Part shown: in pieces, positions 28,975 to 40,530 of the stretch | How positions within the stretch are numbered: position 1 is the first letter of the stretch | Layout of the letters: the number at the start of each line of letters is the position of its first letter | Assembly (NCBI RefSeq): GCF_000747665.1 | Contig: NZ_BBKT01000001.1 | Coordinates: 54,800 to 118,799 of the forward strand | DNA: 64,000 nt | Source: Thermoanaerobacterium saccharolyticum | Lineage (GTDB): Bacteria > Bacillota > Thermoanaerobacteria > Thermoanaerobacterales > Thermoanaerobacteraceae | Direction: 5' to 3' | The notes under the pieces: generated by a model | What the model was told of the DNA's origin: nothing | What the model saw: only the letters and a program-made list of their open reading frames with translations | Database searches by the model: none | Position numbers and translations under genes: made by a program

Positions 28975-29928
28975 TCACTCTTCTATTTCAAATCTTATTA
29001 AATCTAAAATTTTTTCTTTTACATCATTTATACTGCCTTTTACTAAGAATCCTGATGCTCTTACATGACCACCACCGCCAAATTCTTTTGCCAGTTTATT
29101 TACATCCACATACTTTTTAGAGCGTAAACTTCCTTTTACAAAATCGTCTTTTTCAACCAGCATGACAGCTATTTCCACACTATCTATATCTCTACCATAA
29201 TTTATAATATTCTCTACATCTTCCAATTTTGTATTTGTCTTCAGAAAGTCTTCCTTTAATATCTCCATATACGCAACTTTTCCATCGAGATAAAGTTCCA
29301 TATTGTTTATAGCTCTGCCAATTAGCTTAAGCTTCTCATATTTAATATTATGAAAAATAATATTGGATATTTTATCCACAGAAGCACCGTTATTTATTAA
29401 ATCACCAGCAACTTCATGAGTAAATGATGTAGTTGAGCCATACATAAAATGTCCCGTGTCTGTAACAACTCCAACATACAGGCATTCTGCTATTTCTTTG
29501 TCCAAATCAATACCTAATATTTTTATCAATTGGTATACTATCTCAGATGACGAAGCTGCATTTGTATCTACATAATTCATGGTAGCATACAAAGTATTTG
29601 AAATATGATGATCTATATTTATTGATTTAGGAACCTTTCTAAGTAATTCTTTTGCCTTTCCCATTCTATCTGAATCAGCGCAATCTACAGCTATAAGCAG
29701 ATCTACTGATATGTCAAATGGCTTTGTGATTTTATCTGTGTATGGCATAAATCTATAGATTTCAGGTATATCATCATCTATAAATATAGATACATCTTTT
29801 CTTAATTTATTCATGGCTTTGTATAATGCAGTAACACATCCTATTCCATCGCCATCAGGTGATACATGTGTTACAATAGCTATTTTTTCAGCTTCTCGTA
29901 TTGAATCCAACATATCATTTAAAATCAT
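28975..29928 (-). CDS. nrnA: NrnA, oligoribonuclease and pAp phosphatase (DHH/DHHA1)
   Basis: Degrades nano-RNAs and dephosphorylates pAp, 317 residues, intact. The DHH domain shows [19 protein letters not shown] and [10 protein letters not shown], the manganese ligands. The DHHA1 substrate domain ends with [12 protein letters not shown]. The ATG overlaps the rbfA stop by four bases. The position between rbfA and truB is conserved in Firmicutes. Confidence 0.95.
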   Translation of the reverse strand: MILNDMLDSIREAEKIAIVTHVSPDGDGIGCVTALYKAMNKLRKDVSIFIDDDIPEIYRFMPYTDKITKPFDISVDLLIAVDCADSDRMGKAKELLRKVPKSINIDHHISNTLYATMNYVDTNAASSSEIVYQLIKILGIDLDKEIAECLYVGVVTDTGHFMYGSTTSFTHEVAGDLINNGASVDKISNIIFHNIKYEKLKLIGRAINNMELYLDGKVAYMEILKEDFLKTNTKLEDVENIINYGRDIDSVEIAVMLVEKDDFVKGSLRSKKYVDVNKLAKEFGGGGHVRASGFLVKGSINDVKEKILDLIRFEIEE

Positions 29929-30285
29929 TTGTCTTCACTCTCTTGACTATCTAAATCTCTTAAAATCTTAGAAATATGGGCACCATATTCTATCGAATTA
30001 TCAAGTTCGAAAATCAATTCAGGAGTATATCTTAACTTAATTCTTTTTCCTAATTCATGTCTTATAAAACCAGTTGCACTTTTTAAACCTTCTATAGTAT
30101 TCTTTTTCTCATCATCATTTCCATAAACGCTAATATAAATTTTGGCATAACGCAAATCTTTTGAAACTTCGATATCTGTTATGCTAGTCATGCTACTTAT
30201 CCTTGGATCTTTTATCTCTTCGAATATCATTTGGCTTACTTCTTTTTTTTATTTCTTCTGATAAACGTCCAATTCTATACTGCAC
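29925..30285 (-). CDS. rbfA: Ribosome-binding factor A (frameshifted; GTG start)
   Basis: KH-fold 30S maturation factor, corrected length 119 residues. The break is at a T8 run (30243-30250), very close to the N-terminus. With one A removed the start is GTG at 30285, giving [19 protein letters not shown] and then the conserved [17 protein letters not shown]. Uncorrected, the protein would lack its first helix. It follows infB by 14 bases. Confidence 0.93.
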
Positions 30286-30299
30286 ATTAATTCATCCTT

Positions 30300-32339
30300 T
30301 CAACGAGGTATTTCCTCCATCTGGTATGCTTCCAGCACATCACCTTCTTTTATGTCATTAAATCTTTCTATGCCGATTCCACATTCAAAACCAGATTGTA
30401 CTTCTTTTACATCGTCTTTAAATCTCTTTAATGAAGATATTTTACCTTCAAAAATTACTATGCCATCTCTTACTAATCTTATGTTTGCATTTCTGGAAAT
30501 TTTACCTTCTACTACATAGCATCCAGCAACATTTCCTACATTAGGAACCCTAAATACTGCTCTTACTTCTGCTTTGCCTAATTCTTTTTCTCTATATTCT
30601 GGTTCCAACATACCCTTCATAGCTGCTTTTAAATCATCAATTGCATCGTAGATTATTCTATATAATCTTATATCAACTTTCTCTTTTTCGGCTAAAGACT
30701 TAGCCTTGCTATCAGGTCTTACATTAAAACCAATTATTATGGCATTAGAGGCAGAAGCAAACATAACATCAGTTTCAGTAATAGCACCAACTGCACCATG
30801 GATAACTCTAAGTCTTACATCATCATTACTCAATTGCTCAATGGAGCTTTTTAATGCTTCAACAGAACCCTGCACGTCAGCTTTTAATATTATATTTAGC
30901 TCTTTTACATTACCTTCTTTTATTTGATTAAACAGTTCATCAAGAGATATTTTTTGCTTTTGCATCATTTCTTCTTCTCTGAACTTTTCCTTGCGTTTTT
31001 CGGCGATTGAACGAGCTTTTTTCTCATCATCCAATACAACAAGTATGTCTCCTGCTTTTGGAACATCAGACAGTCCCAAAACTTCAACAGGTATTGATGG
31101 TGATGCTTTTTTAACCTTCCTACCTTTATCGTCAAACATTGCTCTCACTTTTCCATAAGCTGTGCCAGCAATTATTACATCACCTGTTTTTAGTGTTCCC
31201 TTTTGCACTAAAACTGTTGCAACAGGACCTCTGTTTTTGTCAAGTTGTGCTTCAATGATTGTGCCTCTGGCTGGCCTATTTGGATTTGCCTTTAATTCTA
31301 ACATTTCCGCTTCCAACAATATCATTTCAAGCAAATCATCAAGTCCAATATTTTTTTGCGCTGAAACATTGACACATATTGTATTTCCGCCCCAATCCTC
31401 TGGCACCAAACCATATTCCACCAATTCTTGCTTTACTCTATCTGGGTTCGCATTAGGTTTATCAATTTTATTTATAGCTACAATTATCGGAACATTTGCA
31501 GCTTTAGCATGGTTTATCGCCTCTATTGTTTGAGGCATAACACCATCATCCGCTGCTACAACTAATACTGCAATATCAGTTACGCTGGCACCTCTCGCCC
31601 TCATAGCCGTAAATGCTTCATGCCCTGGCGTATCCAAAAACACGACTTTTTTGCCATTTATTTCTACAACAGACGCACCAATGTGTTGTGTAATTCCTCC
31701 GGCTTCACGTTGAGTAACATTTGTCTTTCTGATTGCATCCAGCAATGATGTTTTTCCATGATCTACATGACCCATGACAGTTATTACAGGTGGTCTAGGC
31801 AGAAGATCTTTTTCATCATCTTCTTTGTCTATGATTTCAAGATTATCTTCATTTTCCTCTTTTTTTTCTAATAAAAAGCCATACTCTTCAGCGATTTGCG
31901 AGGCATTTTCATAGTCTATTTGTTGATTTATTGTCACCATTATTCCTTTGGATATCAATTTCTTTATGATGTCTGAAGGATTTATTTTCATTTTTTCAGA
32001 TAACTCTTTAACAGTTATAAACGCAGGTATCGATATTATTTTAACAGAATCATCTTGTGGTTTATTACTGTCGTTCTTTGCTTTTTTGGCATCTGACTTT
32101 TTTTGCTTTTTATTAGGCTTTTTAGGCTTTTCACCAATTTCGTCATATTCTTCTACTAATTCATCAGTCGCATTTTCCTCTTTTTCGGTTAATAAATCTA
32201 TTATTAAACTTACTTCATCGTCTTCTAACGTGCTCATGTGATTTTTTACATTAATATCCAAATCATTTAACTTCGAAATCAATTCTTTGCTCGTAATTTT
32301 TAGTTCTTTTGCCAACTCATAAACTCTTGTCTTTGACAT
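30300..32339 (-). CDS. infB: Translation initiation factor IF-2
   Basis: GTPase that brings initiator tRNA to the 30S subunit, 679 residues, intact. IF2-N domain at the start ([17 protein letters not shown]), lysine-rich linker (about 60-110), G domain with [27 protein letters not shown] and NKIDKPNAN, then domains II-IV. The start is the ATG at 32339, six bases behind GGAGGTG; the frame extends five codons further. An A8 run near 31860 is in frame. It is part of the rimP-nusA-ylxR-ylxQ-infB-rbfA operon. Confidence 0.97.
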   Translation of the reverse strand: MSKTRVYELAKELKITSKELISKLNDLDINVKNHMSTLEDDEVSLIIDLLTEKEENATDELVEEYDEIGEKPKKPNKKQKKSDAKKAKNDSNKPQDDSVKIISIPAFITVKELSEKMKINPSDIIKKLISKGIMVTINQQIDYENASQIAEEYGFLLEKKEENEDNLEIIDKEDDEKDLLPRPPVITVMGHVDHGKTSLLDAIRKTNVTQREAGGITQHIGASVVEINGKKVVFLDTPGHEAFTAMRARGASVTDIAVLVVAADDGVMPQTIEAINHAKAANVPIIVAINKIDKPNANPDRVKQELVEYGLVPEDWGGNTICVNVSAQKNIGLDDLLEMILLEAEMLELKANPNRPARGTIIEAQLDKNRGPVATVLVQKGTLKTGDVIIAGTAYGKVRAMFDDKGRKVKKASPSIPVEVLGLSDVPKAGDILVVLDDEKKARSIAEKRKEKFREEEMMQKQKISLDELFNQIKEGNVKELNIILKADVQGSVEALKSSIEQLSNDDVRLRVIHGAVGAITETDVMFASASNAIIIGFNVRPDSKAKSLAEKEKVDIRLYRIIYDAIDDLKAAMKGMLEPEYREKELGKAEVRAVFRVPNVGNVAGCYVVEGKISRNANIRLVRDGIVIFEGKISSLKRFKDDVKEVQSGFECGIGIERFNDIKEGDVLEAYQMEEIPR

Positions 32340-32340
32340 T

Positions 32341-32661
32341 TTATTCACCTCCATTAGTTAGAACCTCCTTTGCTTCAGCTAATAGTTTGTTAGATAGGTT
32401 TTCATCTGTAATGCCAATCACCGCTGTATCGTCTCTCCCTATGCTTTTGCCTATATAAGACATATTGCCAGCGATTATATATAAAATGTTTTTAGAATTA
32501 CATAAAGATATAAACTTCTTCTTTGTATTTTCAGAAGCATCTTCCGCTATAATAACAAGACGAACACTTGATTTAGCAATTCCTTTTTCAACTGTCAACC
32601 TTCCTGGCAATAATTTCCCTGCTCTCCTGCATAACCCCAACATCGAATAAAAGTTATTCAT
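32341..32661 (-). CDS. ylxQ: L7Ae-family ribosomal protein YlxQ
   Basis: A 106-residue L7Ae/L30e-fold RNA-binding protein. It starts [19 protein letters not shown] and contains the family stretch [19 protein letters not shown]. Related proteins bind kink-turn RNA. The start at 32661 has a GAGG site; the open frame extends nine codons upstream into ylxR. It is always found between ylxR and infB in Firmicutes. Confidence 0.9.
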   Translation of the reverse strand: MNNFYSMLGLCRRAGKLLPGRLTVEKGIAKSSVRLVIIAEDASENTKKKFISLCNSKNILYIIAGNMSYIGKSIGRDDTAVIGITDENLSNKLLAEAKEVLTNGGE

Positions 32662-32923
32662 TTGAAACCTCTTTTCTGATTTGTTCAATAATATCTTCAG
32701 TTAATGAAGTTTCCAATGCCCTTTCTATTTTTTTTGATTTTAAGGCTTTTTCTACGCAATCAATGTTTTTGCAGACATAGCAACCTCTACCAGATAACTT
32801 ACCTGTCAAATCAACCTGAATTTCATTGCTATGAGCTTTTTTGACGATTCGAAGCAACTCTCTCTTTGGCTTCATTTCTTGGCAACCAAGACACATTCTC
32901 ATTGGAACTTTTTTGGACTTCAC
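32654..32923 (-). CDS. ylxR: YlxR RNA-binding/regulatory protein
   Basis: An 89-residue DUF448 protein. The pattern VPMRMCLGCQEMKPKRELLRIV with two cysteines near the start, and GRGCYVCKNIDCVEKA, is diagnostic. YlxR has been reported as a nucleoid-associated transcription regulator and RNase P modulator in some bacteria. An A8 run near 32730 is in frame. It overlaps ylxQ by eight bases. Confidence 0.93.
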   Translation of the reverse strand: MKSKKVPMRMCLGCQEMKPKRELLRIVKKAHSNEIQVDLTGKLSGRGCYVCKNIDCVEKALKSKKIERALETSLTEDIIEQIRKEVSNE

Positions 32924-32940
32924 GTTATCAACCCCAACCT

Positions 32941-33978
32941 TTAAGATTTAGCAGTAGATTCACTTGTTATGTCTATCTTCCATCCTGTTAGCTTAGCGGC
33001 TAATCTTACATTTTGTCCCTCTTTGCCAATTGCAAGAGAAAGCTGATAATCAGGTACGACGACCCTTGCTATTTTTTCTTTTTCATCAATATCAATACTT
33101 AAAACTTTGGCCGGACTTAAAGCGTTAGTTACAAATTCCTGTGGTTTTGAACTCCATTTTACTATATCTATCTTTTCACCTTTTAGCTCATTTACAACAG
33201 CTTGCACTCTTGCGCCCTTGTAACCTACACACGAGCCTACTGGATCAACATTTTCGTCTTTTGCATATACAGCCATTTTCGTCCTTGAACCAGGCTCTCT
33301 CGAAATACTTCGAATTTCGACGATGCCTTGTTGTAATTCTGGCACCTCCATCTCAAAAAGCCTTTTTACTAATCCTGGGTGCGAACGTGATATCAGTATT
33401 TGTGGACCTTTTGTAGTCTTTTTTACTTCTACTATATAGACTTTTATTCTATCTCCGTGTTTGTAGGTTTCGTTTGGAATCTGCTCATTTGGCGTCAATG
33501 TAGCTTCAGTTTTACCTAAATCAACTAAAACATTCTTTTTTTCTATTCTTTCTACAATTCCAGTGACTATTTCTGATTCCTTGCTTAAAAAGTCTTCATA
33601 CACAATGCCTCGTTCTGCTTCTCTTATCCTTTGAACAACAACCTGTTTAGCATTTTGTGCAGCTATTCTCCCAAAAGATTTTGGCGTAACTTCAATATCA
33701 ACAGTATCACCAACAAGGTATTTCTTGCTTAATTTTTGAGCTTCTTCCAAACTTATTTCAAGCAAATCATTATACACATTTTCGACAACTGTTTTTTGAG
33801 CATAGACTTTAACATCACCCGTTTCTCTATCCATCTTTACTTTGACATTCTGAGCTGTTCCATAGTTTTTCTTGTACGCCGAAACCAATGCAGCTTCTAT
33901 TGCTTCAAACATCGTTTCTTTCGGAATTCCTTTATCTTTGCAAATTTGTTCAAGTGCTTCAATAAATTCGCTGTTCAT
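32941..33978 (-). CDS. nusA: Transcription factor NusA
   Basis: RNA-polymerase-binding elongation/termination factor, 345 residues, intact. N-terminal RNAP-binding domain, then S1 (SEIVTGIVERIEKKNVLVDL), KH1 (DPVGSCVGYKGARVQ) and KH2 (AIGKEGQNVRLAAKLTGWKI). It lacks the acidic C-terminal repeats of E. coli NusA, as usual in Firmicutes. It follows rimP by 18 bases. Confidence 0.97.
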   Translation of the reverse strand: MNSEFIEALEQICKDKGIPKETMFEAIEAALVSAYKKNYGTAQNVKVKMDRETGDVKVYAQKTVVENVYNDLLEISLEEAQKLSKKYLVGDTVDIEVTPKSFGRIAAQNAKQVVVQRIREAERGIVYEDFLSKESEIVTGIVERIEKKNVLVDLGKTEATLTPNEQIPNETYKHGDRIKVYIVEVKKTTKGPQILISRSHPGLVKRLFEMEVPELQQGIVEIRSISREPGSRTKMAVYAKDENVDPVGSCVGYKGARVQAVVNELKGEKIDIVKWSSKPQEFVTNALSPAKVLSIDIDEKEKIARVVVPDYQLSLAIGKEGQNVRLAAKLTGWKIDITSESTAKS

Positions 33979-33996
33979 TATTTCCCCTCCTTTAAT

Positions 33997-34452
33997 CTAA
34001 AATTTTATAACAGGTTTAACCAAACTAACATTTTTTACATCAAATTCTCTTTTTCCACCATCGTCAACAATGATTATTTTATCATCTTCAAGGCCTAAAA
34101 GCTCACCTTCATATTTTTTCTTTTTATCTATAGGTTGATATAATGAAATTTCAACTAAACTGCCTTTGAATTTTTCAAAATCACGTTTTGTTTTTAATGG
34201 TCTATCTATTCCTGGCGAAGAAACTTCAAGTATATAACTATTATCTATTGGATCTACCTCATCCAGCTTTTCACTTAAATATTCACTTATAATTTGACAA
34301 TCGTCTAAGCTAACTCCTCCATCTTTGTCTATATAAACTCTTAGATACCAATTGTTGCCTTCTTTTTTGTATTCAACATCAACCAATTCAAAATTGTTTT
34401 TTTCTATGGCGGGAGTAACAAGCTGTCTTGTCAACTCTTCAATCTTTGACAA
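33997..34452 (-). CDS. rimP: Ribosome maturation factor RimP
   Basis: 30S assembly factor, 151 residues. N-terminal domain has FELVDVEYKKEGNNWYLRVYID and DDCQIISEYLSE; the linker has LEVSSPGIDRPL, the strongest family motif. The C-terminal SH3-like barrel begins FEKFKGSLVEISL. The start is TTG at 34452 behind AAGGAGG; the frame continues upstream only because it reads through a leader hairpin. It is the first gene of the nusA-infB operon. Confidence 0.95.
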   Translation of the reverse strand: MSKIEELTRQLVTPAIEKNNFELVDVEYKKEGNNWYLRVYIDKDGGVSLDDCQIISEYLSEKLDEVDPIDNSYILEVSSPGIDRPLKTKRDFEKFKGSLVEISLYQPIDKKKKYEGELLGLEDDKIIIVDDGGKREFDVKNVSLVKPVIKF

Positions 34453-34494
34453 ATTGATAACCTCCTTGTAACTCATTATTTTATATATATAATA

Positions 34495-34519
34495 CGAAAG
34501 AGTGGGAAACCCCACTCTT
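34495..34519 (-). terminator. Hairpin in the rimP leader (possible attenuator and polC terminator)
   Basis: A stem of about 9 bp (AAGAGTGGG/CCCACTCTT arms, about 34496-34518) is followed by only three Ts on the minus strand. It lies downstream of the predicted rimP promoter, so it is within the leader. It could stop polC read-through or attenuate the nusA operon. Confidence 0.6.
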
Positions 34520-34546
34520 AAGTTCCATCTCTATTTTGCCATATCA

Positions 34547-34575
34547 ATTATAACATACACAAATAACCAATGCAA
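34547..34575 (-). promoter_or_regulatory. Sigma-A promoter of the rimP-nusA-infB operon
   Basis: On the minus strand TTGCAT (34570-34575) and TATAAT (34547-34552) are spaced by 17 bases, with a TG one base before the -10 box (extended -10). It sits immediately after the polC stop. Confidence 0.8.
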
Positions 34576-34577
34576 CA

Positions 34578-37500
34578 TTAAAATAAACTTAGTTGATTTG
34601 ATTCAGGAATATCTTGCAAGCAACCATGCTGCTTTAATATGTCAATAACAGTTTTACTGATTCTCGTTCTATTTCTCAAATCTTCTATTGATAAAAATTT
34701 GCCTTTTTCTCTCTCTTCAGCTATTATCTTCGCTGCTTGCTTACCTATACCTTCCAATGAGTTCAACGGAGGCAATATACCATCTTTTGTAATTAAAAAT
34801 TTCACCGCATCAGATTTATACAAATCAATATTTGTGAATCTTAAACCTCTAAGGTACATTTCAAGACCAACCTCTAATATTGTCAATAAGCCTTTCTCCT
34901 TTGCTGTAGCATTATTGCCCTTTGATTCAATTAGCCTTATATTTTCTTTGATTTTTTCTAATGAATCCATCATATCCAAATTAAATTCATCAGCTCTAAC
35001 AGTAAAATACGTAGCATAAAAAGCCTCTGGGTGATGCACTTTAAAATAAGCTATTCTAAAAGCCATTATGACATAAGCAACTGCGTGGGCTTTAGGAAAC
35101 ATGTACTTAATTTTTTGACACGACTGAATAAACCAATCAGGCACATTATGCTTTTTCATTTCCTCTATTTCTTCGTCTTTTATACCTTTTCCTTTTCTAA
35201 CGCTTTCCATTATCTTGAAAGACAACTTCTTGTCAAGCCCTTTGCTGATAAGAAATAACATTATATCATCTCGTGTGGAGATTACTTCTTTAAGTGTGGC
35301 CTTGCCTTCTTTTATTATGTCCTGTGCATTATTAAGCCAAACATCTGTACCGTGTGAAAGTCCACTTATTCTTACAAGCTCTGCAAAAGTTGTCGGCTTT
35401 GTATCAACCAGCATCTGTCTTACAAATTTCGTTCCAAATTCAGGCAATCCTAAAGTGCCTACTGTGCAATTTATATCTTCTGGATCTATGTTAAGGGCTT
35501 CTACACTTGTAAAAAGGCTCATTGTCTTTTTATCATCTAATGGTATTTCTCTGGCATTGATTCCTGTTAGATCTTCCAGCATTCTGATTACTGTAGGATC
35601 ATCATGACCAAGTATATCAAGCTTAAGCAATCTTCCGCTTATAGAGTGATAATCAAAGTGTGTTGTTATTATGTCCGAATCTTGTGCATCTGCAGGATGC
35701 TGTATTGGTGTAAAATCGTAAATATCTTTGTCTTTCGGTACAACCATAACACCACCTGGATGTTGCCCTGTAGTCCTTTTGGCACCAGTACAACCCATGA
35801 CTAACCTCTTGATTTCTGCATTATGAACCGTTAAATTTTTTTCTTCGAAATACTTTTTCACAAAGCCGTATGCTGTTTTATCAGCTAATGTACCAATAGT
35901 TCCAGCTCTAAAGACGTGACCTATTCCAAATATTTCTTCTGTGTACTTATGTGCTATCGGCTGATAATCTCCTGAAAAGTTTAAATCTATATCTGGTTCT
36001 TTGTCTCCTTCAAATCCAAGGAACACTTCAAAAGGAATATCATGTCCATCTTTTCTCATCTTTGTCCCGCATTGTGGACAATCTTTATCAGGCATATCCA
36101 CACCAGAACCGTAACTTCCATCTAATATAAATTCCGAGTGCTTGCAATGAGGACAGATATAATGAGGTGGCAATGGATTGACCTCGGTTATTCCACTCAT
36201 GGTTGCCACAAACGACGAACCGACCGAGCCTCTTGAACCAACTAAATAACCATCACTCAGTGATTTTGTCACTAATTTTTGAGCTATGATGTACATAACA
36301 GCGTAACCATTATTTATGATAGAATTTAGCTCTTTCTCCAGCCTTTTTTCAACTATCTCTGGCAATTTTTCGCCATATATTTCATGAGCTTTGTTCAATG
36401 TCAATTTCCTAAGCTCTTCTTCAGCACCTTCTATTGACGGAGGAAATGTGCCATCTGGTATTGGTTTAACATCTTCTATAGAATCTGCTATTTGATTAGG
36501 ATTGTCTATGACAATCTCCCTTGCAACCTCTTCATTAAAGTAATCAAATTCTCTCAGCATTTCATCAGTTGTTCTAAAATAAAGTGGTGGTTGCCTATCG
36601 GCATCTTTAAACCCCTTTCCATACATGAGTATTTTTCTATACACGTTATCCCAAGGGTCTAAAAAATGGACATCGCACGTTGCAACAACCGGTTTTTTGA
36701 ATTGTTTTCCCAAATCATAGATTCTTTTGTTTATCTTAATCAATTCTTCTTTGTTTTTTACCTCACCTTTATCAATTAAAAATTCGTTATTTCCTAAAGG
36801 TTGTACTTCTAAATAATCATAATAACTAACGATCTCATGTAACTTATCGTCGTCAAGATTTGATATTAAACCCCTAAAAACTTCACCTTGTTCACAAGCG
36901 GAACCAATTAACAATCCTTCTCTCATTTGCGACAAAAGACTTTTAGGAATTCTCGGATTTCTGTGAAAATACTCCAAATTTGACCTTGATACTAATTCAT
37001 AGAGATTTCTCAACCCCTTTTGGTTTCTGACAAGTATGATTACATGATATGTAGGCATTTTTTTTTATGTCAACCTTGTTTTTTAAATAATCATTTATCT
37101 CATTTACTTTTTCTATTCCATTTTCTTTCAGTTTATTGATGCTTTTAATAAAAATTTCAGCAGTTGCCTTAGCATCGTCTACAGCTCTATGATGATTTTC
37201 AAGTGACACACCAAGATGCTGCGCTACAGTATCCAGTTTGTAATTTTTTAGATTTTCATACATATGTCTGCTTAACTCTAAAGTGTCTAAAACAGGATTG
37301 ACCACTTCCATACCAAGATTTTTGGCTTTTGTCTTTATAAAAGTCACATCAAAGTTTGCATTATGTGCTACAAGAATAGAATCCTTTATAAAGTCCAAAA
37401 ATTTAGGCAAAATTTTTTCAATAGATGGGTACTCTTTAACCATGTCATCTGTTATGCCAGTCAATTTTGTTATAAATTTAGATATGTGAACTTGCGGATT

Positions 37501-38814
37501 TACAAAAGTCTCAAATGTATCTACTATTTTACAATTCTTTATCTTGACAGCTCCAATTTCGATAATGTTGTCATTAATACTTGAAAGACCAGTAGTTTCA
37601 ATGTCAAATACAACAAAGCTGCTATCAATAGTCGCAGATGTGCTTCCGCTGACGATTGGAACACCATCGTTGACAAGATAACCCTCTACACCGTAAATGA
37701 CTTTAACACCATATTTTTTCGCAGCACTTTGAGCTTCAGGATAAGCCTGCAATACAGCATGATCTGTTATTGCAATCGCTTTGTGTCCCCACTCTGATGC
37801 CCTTTTGATTAAAGACTCTGCAGAACTTACTCCATCCATGCTGCTCATTTGTGTATGTACATGCAACTCTACCCTTTTTTGTGGATTGGAATCTACTCTG
37901 ACAGATTTCTCGCATATTTCTATGTCTTTAGCATTCAATATTAGATCTCTTTCATATTTATCGTAAATAACAGTACCACGTACTTTTACATTGCTTCCTA
38001 TTGTCAATCTGTTTTTAATTAAATTGTACTTTTCGCCATTTAAAAATGCCTTGACTGTAAATGAAGATGTAGTATCAGTAATATCAAAAGTCATCAGATA
38101 TTTAGATTTTATTTCGCGGAAATCTATTGAAAAAATTTCACCTTTTATTGCAACATCATCACCTTCTTGAAATACATCACATATCTTTACAATTGCTGTA
38201 TTTATTTCTTTTCCAAGCAATACTTTGCTGTCGTTATCATCCACATTACTTTCAATTTTTGGGCTGCTTTCTGGAGGACTTGTAATGATGTTATTTGCTA
38301 GGATTTCTTCGTCCTTTTTGATTTCTTCATGAAGTTTGTCATATATCGCTTCATCAAAATCTAAAGCAAAACTTACGTTTAGATCATAATATTCTTTTAT
38401 CAATTTGCCAACATACGCATCGATTTTGTTTTTCTTAAGAAAATTAAAAGATACTTCATTTGATGCCTTTATTATTACATGTTCCTCATCTTTAATCGAT
38501 ACATGACATGATTTTATAAAGCTTAAAGTGCCAGGATATTTTTCGCTGGCTTTTTTTATAATATCATCCCAATAATCATTTAAAACTGAATATACATCAA
38601 TATTATTTGTGCCTGTAAATTCAAATTCTATATTTGAAAGTAGAGGGATTTTTGATTTAATAGTAGATTTTAAAGATTCTAATTTTGAAATATCTTTTTT
38701 AAAATAAAAAGGCAAAAACAGTATAAGCTTTTTTTCCTTTAAACATAAACTTATTTTATTTATTTTTATATCGCTTATACCTAATTCCTCTTTAAGAAAA
38801 GAAGGTAGCATCAA
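34578..38814 (-). CDS. polC: DNA polymerase III PolC-type alpha subunit (frameshifted in A9 run)
   Basis: Main replicative polymerase of low-GC Gram-positives. Corrected length is 1411 residues. N-terminal domains occupy about 1-200, an OB fold about 220-300, PHP with [13 protein letters not shown] at about 316-328, and an inserted DnaQ-type proofreading exonuclease with [10 protein letters not shown] at about 401-410. Polymerase palm, fingers and helix-hairpin-helix follow. The zinc-binding region has [10 protein letters not shown] and CPQCGTKM. The frame breaks at a T9 run (37058-37066), near residue 585. Removing one A turns VDIKKNAY into [18 protein letters not shown]. An intact gene is essential for life, so the break cannot be real in the functional mRNA. 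Confidence 0.95.
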
Positions 38815-38824
38815 AACGCACTCC

Positions 38825-39457
38825 TTATATCCATACCTTTAAAATGTCTTTATACATCATCAGCCTAGCTTTAAAACCTTTAATAAAACCCAATTTTTCT
38901 TCTTTCATTACATGCGTCATATTTTCTAACTGCACATGTTGCACTCTTAAATGTTTTTCTTTGGCATATTTCGTAAGCGCTACTTCTATTCCATATTTTA
39001 AAATGTCTACATCGCTATTATTTATAAAATCTATAAGAACATCTCTTTTTATAGTACGCTGTCCTGACAAAAATGGAGCTATTTTTTGTGCTAAATCAGT
39101 TCTTTTCCTTCCAGATGAAAATATGCCAACTGCCATATCACACTTATTATCTAAAACAGGTTTTACTAATCTATTAAAATGCTCTGGAGTAAAACCTATA
39201 AGATCTGCATCAAGCAAAACTAATACATCTCCGTTAGCAGCTTGAATGCCCCTTTTTAAAGCAGCACCTTTCCCTAAATTTGTCTTTAGATTTATAAGCT
39301 TTACGTTAAAAATTGAAACGACTTTCTCAGTATCGTCTGTTGAACCATCATTTACAACTATCGTTTCATCAATAATATTGATTTTTTCTAATACTTTTAA
39401 AACATCTTTTATATTTTTTTCCTCATTATACGCAGGAATAATGACAGATATCATCAT
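38825..39457 (-). CDS. Family 2 glycosyltransferase
   Basis: A 210-residue GT-A-fold glycosyltransferase. It starts [16 protein letters not shown], then [11 protein letters not shown] (nucleotide-binding aspartates) and [15 protein letters not shown] with the DXD-like metal motif. No transmembrane segments are evident. It resembles the dolichol-phosphate-mannose/GpgS branch; the acceptor is unknown. Its start overlaps the ispG stop by four bases, so it belongs to the isoprenoid/envelope transcript, which hints at a lipid or envelope substrate. Confidence 0.8.
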   Translation of the reverse strand: MMISVIIPAYNEEKNIKDVLKVLEKINIIDETIVVNDGSTDDTEKVVSIFNVKLINLKTNLGKGAALKRGIQAANGDVLVLLDADLIGFTPEHFNRLVKPVLDNKCDMAVGIFSSGRKRTDLAQKIAPFLSGQRTIKRDVLIDFINNSDVDILKYGIEVALTKYAKEKHLRVQHVQLENMTHVMKEEKLGFIKGFKARLMMYKDILKVWI

Positions 39458-40515
39458 GATTTCTCCTTCAGTATATCGTTAAGTTCCTTAATAAATTCAT
39501 CAAAAAGCTTATCTTCTGGTACTTTTTTAAAAATCTTTCCTTTTTTAAAAATAAGACCTTCTCCAATTCCCCCAGCTATTCCTATATCTGCTTCTCTTGC
39601 CTCACCTGGGCCATTGACTGCACATCCCATTACAGCAACTTTTATGTCTTGATTTATATTTGCTGTTGCTTTTTCAACTTTTTGAGCCAATTCTATCAGA
39701 TCAATTTTAGTTCTTCCACATGTTGGGCAAGAAATTATTTCTACGCCTCCTTTTGCCAATCCTAAAGATTTTAATATTTGTTTTCCAACTCTTACTTCTT
39801 CAACAGGATTCCCCGTCAAAGATACTCTTATTGTATCTCCAATACCCATATATAGCAGCGTGCCAATCCCGACAGCAGATTTTATAGTTCCTGAAAAAAT
39901 TGTTCCAGCCTCTGTAATGCCAACATGAAGTGGATAATCTATCTTTTCAGAAATAATCTTATAAGACTCAATTGTCAACGGTACATTAGTAGTCTTTAAA
40001 GATACCACTATATCATAAAAGCCACATTTTTCTAACAGAGATACACTTTTAAGTGCACTTTCAACAATTCCATTCGCTGTTACACCACCATATTTATTTA
40101 AAATGTCCTTTTCTAATGAACCAGAATTTACACCTACTCTTATGGGAATTCCTGCATCTTTAGCAGCAGCTACTACTGCTTTAATCTTATCCTTTCCACC
40201 AATATTGCCTGGATTTATCCTGATTTTATTGGCCCCACACTTAATAGCTTCTAAAGCTAATCTATAATCAAAATGTATGTCGGCTACAATGGGAATATCA
40301 ATTTCTTTTTTTATTTCTTCAATGGCTTTTGCAGCATCTACATCAAGGACAGCTACACGCACAATATCACAACCCACACTTTCTAGCTCTTTAATTTGCT
40401 GCACAGTTTTTTTTACATCTTTTGTGTCAGTATTAGTCATGGACTGTATTGCAATCGGGTTTTCTCCACCTATGCGTACGCTTCCTATTTTTATTTCTTT
40501 TGTTCTTCTCCTCAT
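39454..40515 (-). CDS. ispG: IspG, 4-hydroxy-3-methylbut-2-enyl diphosphate synthase
   Basis: Penultimate enzyme of the MEP isoprenoid pathway, a [4Fe-4S] reductase, 353 residues, intact. TIM barrel with [10 protein letters not shown] near the start, INPGNIGGK in the middle, and cluster cysteines [12 protein letters not shown] and [12 protein letters not shown]. The ATG at 40515 has an AGGTGAT site; an upstream GTG in frame is less likely. Dxr of the same pathway is encoded two genes upstream. An A8 run near 40410 is in frame. Confidence 0.96.
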   Translation of the reverse strand: MRRRTKEIKIGSVRIGGENPIAIQSMTNTDTKDVKKTVQQIKELESVGCDIVRVAVLDVDAAKAIEEIKKEIDIPIVADIHFDYRLALEAIKCGANKIRINPGNIGGKDKIKAVVAAAKDAGIPIRVGVNSGSLEKDILNKYGGVTANGIVESALKSVSLLEKCGFYDIVVSLKTTNVPLTIESYKIISEKIDYPLHVGITEAGTIFSGTIKSAVGIGTLLYMGIGDTIRVSLTGNPVEEVRVGKQILKSLGLAKGGVEIISCPTCGRTKIDLIELAQKVEKATANINQDIKVAVMGCAVNGPGEAREADIGIAGGIGEGLIFKKGKIFKKVPEDKLFDEFIKELNDILKEKS

Positions 40516-40530
40516 AAAGTTTATCACCTA

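Noticed and set aside
34453..34515. N-terminal extension of RimP
   Set aside because: It would start inside the leader hairpin; the TTG at 34452 has a perfect ribosome site and the expected family N-terminus.
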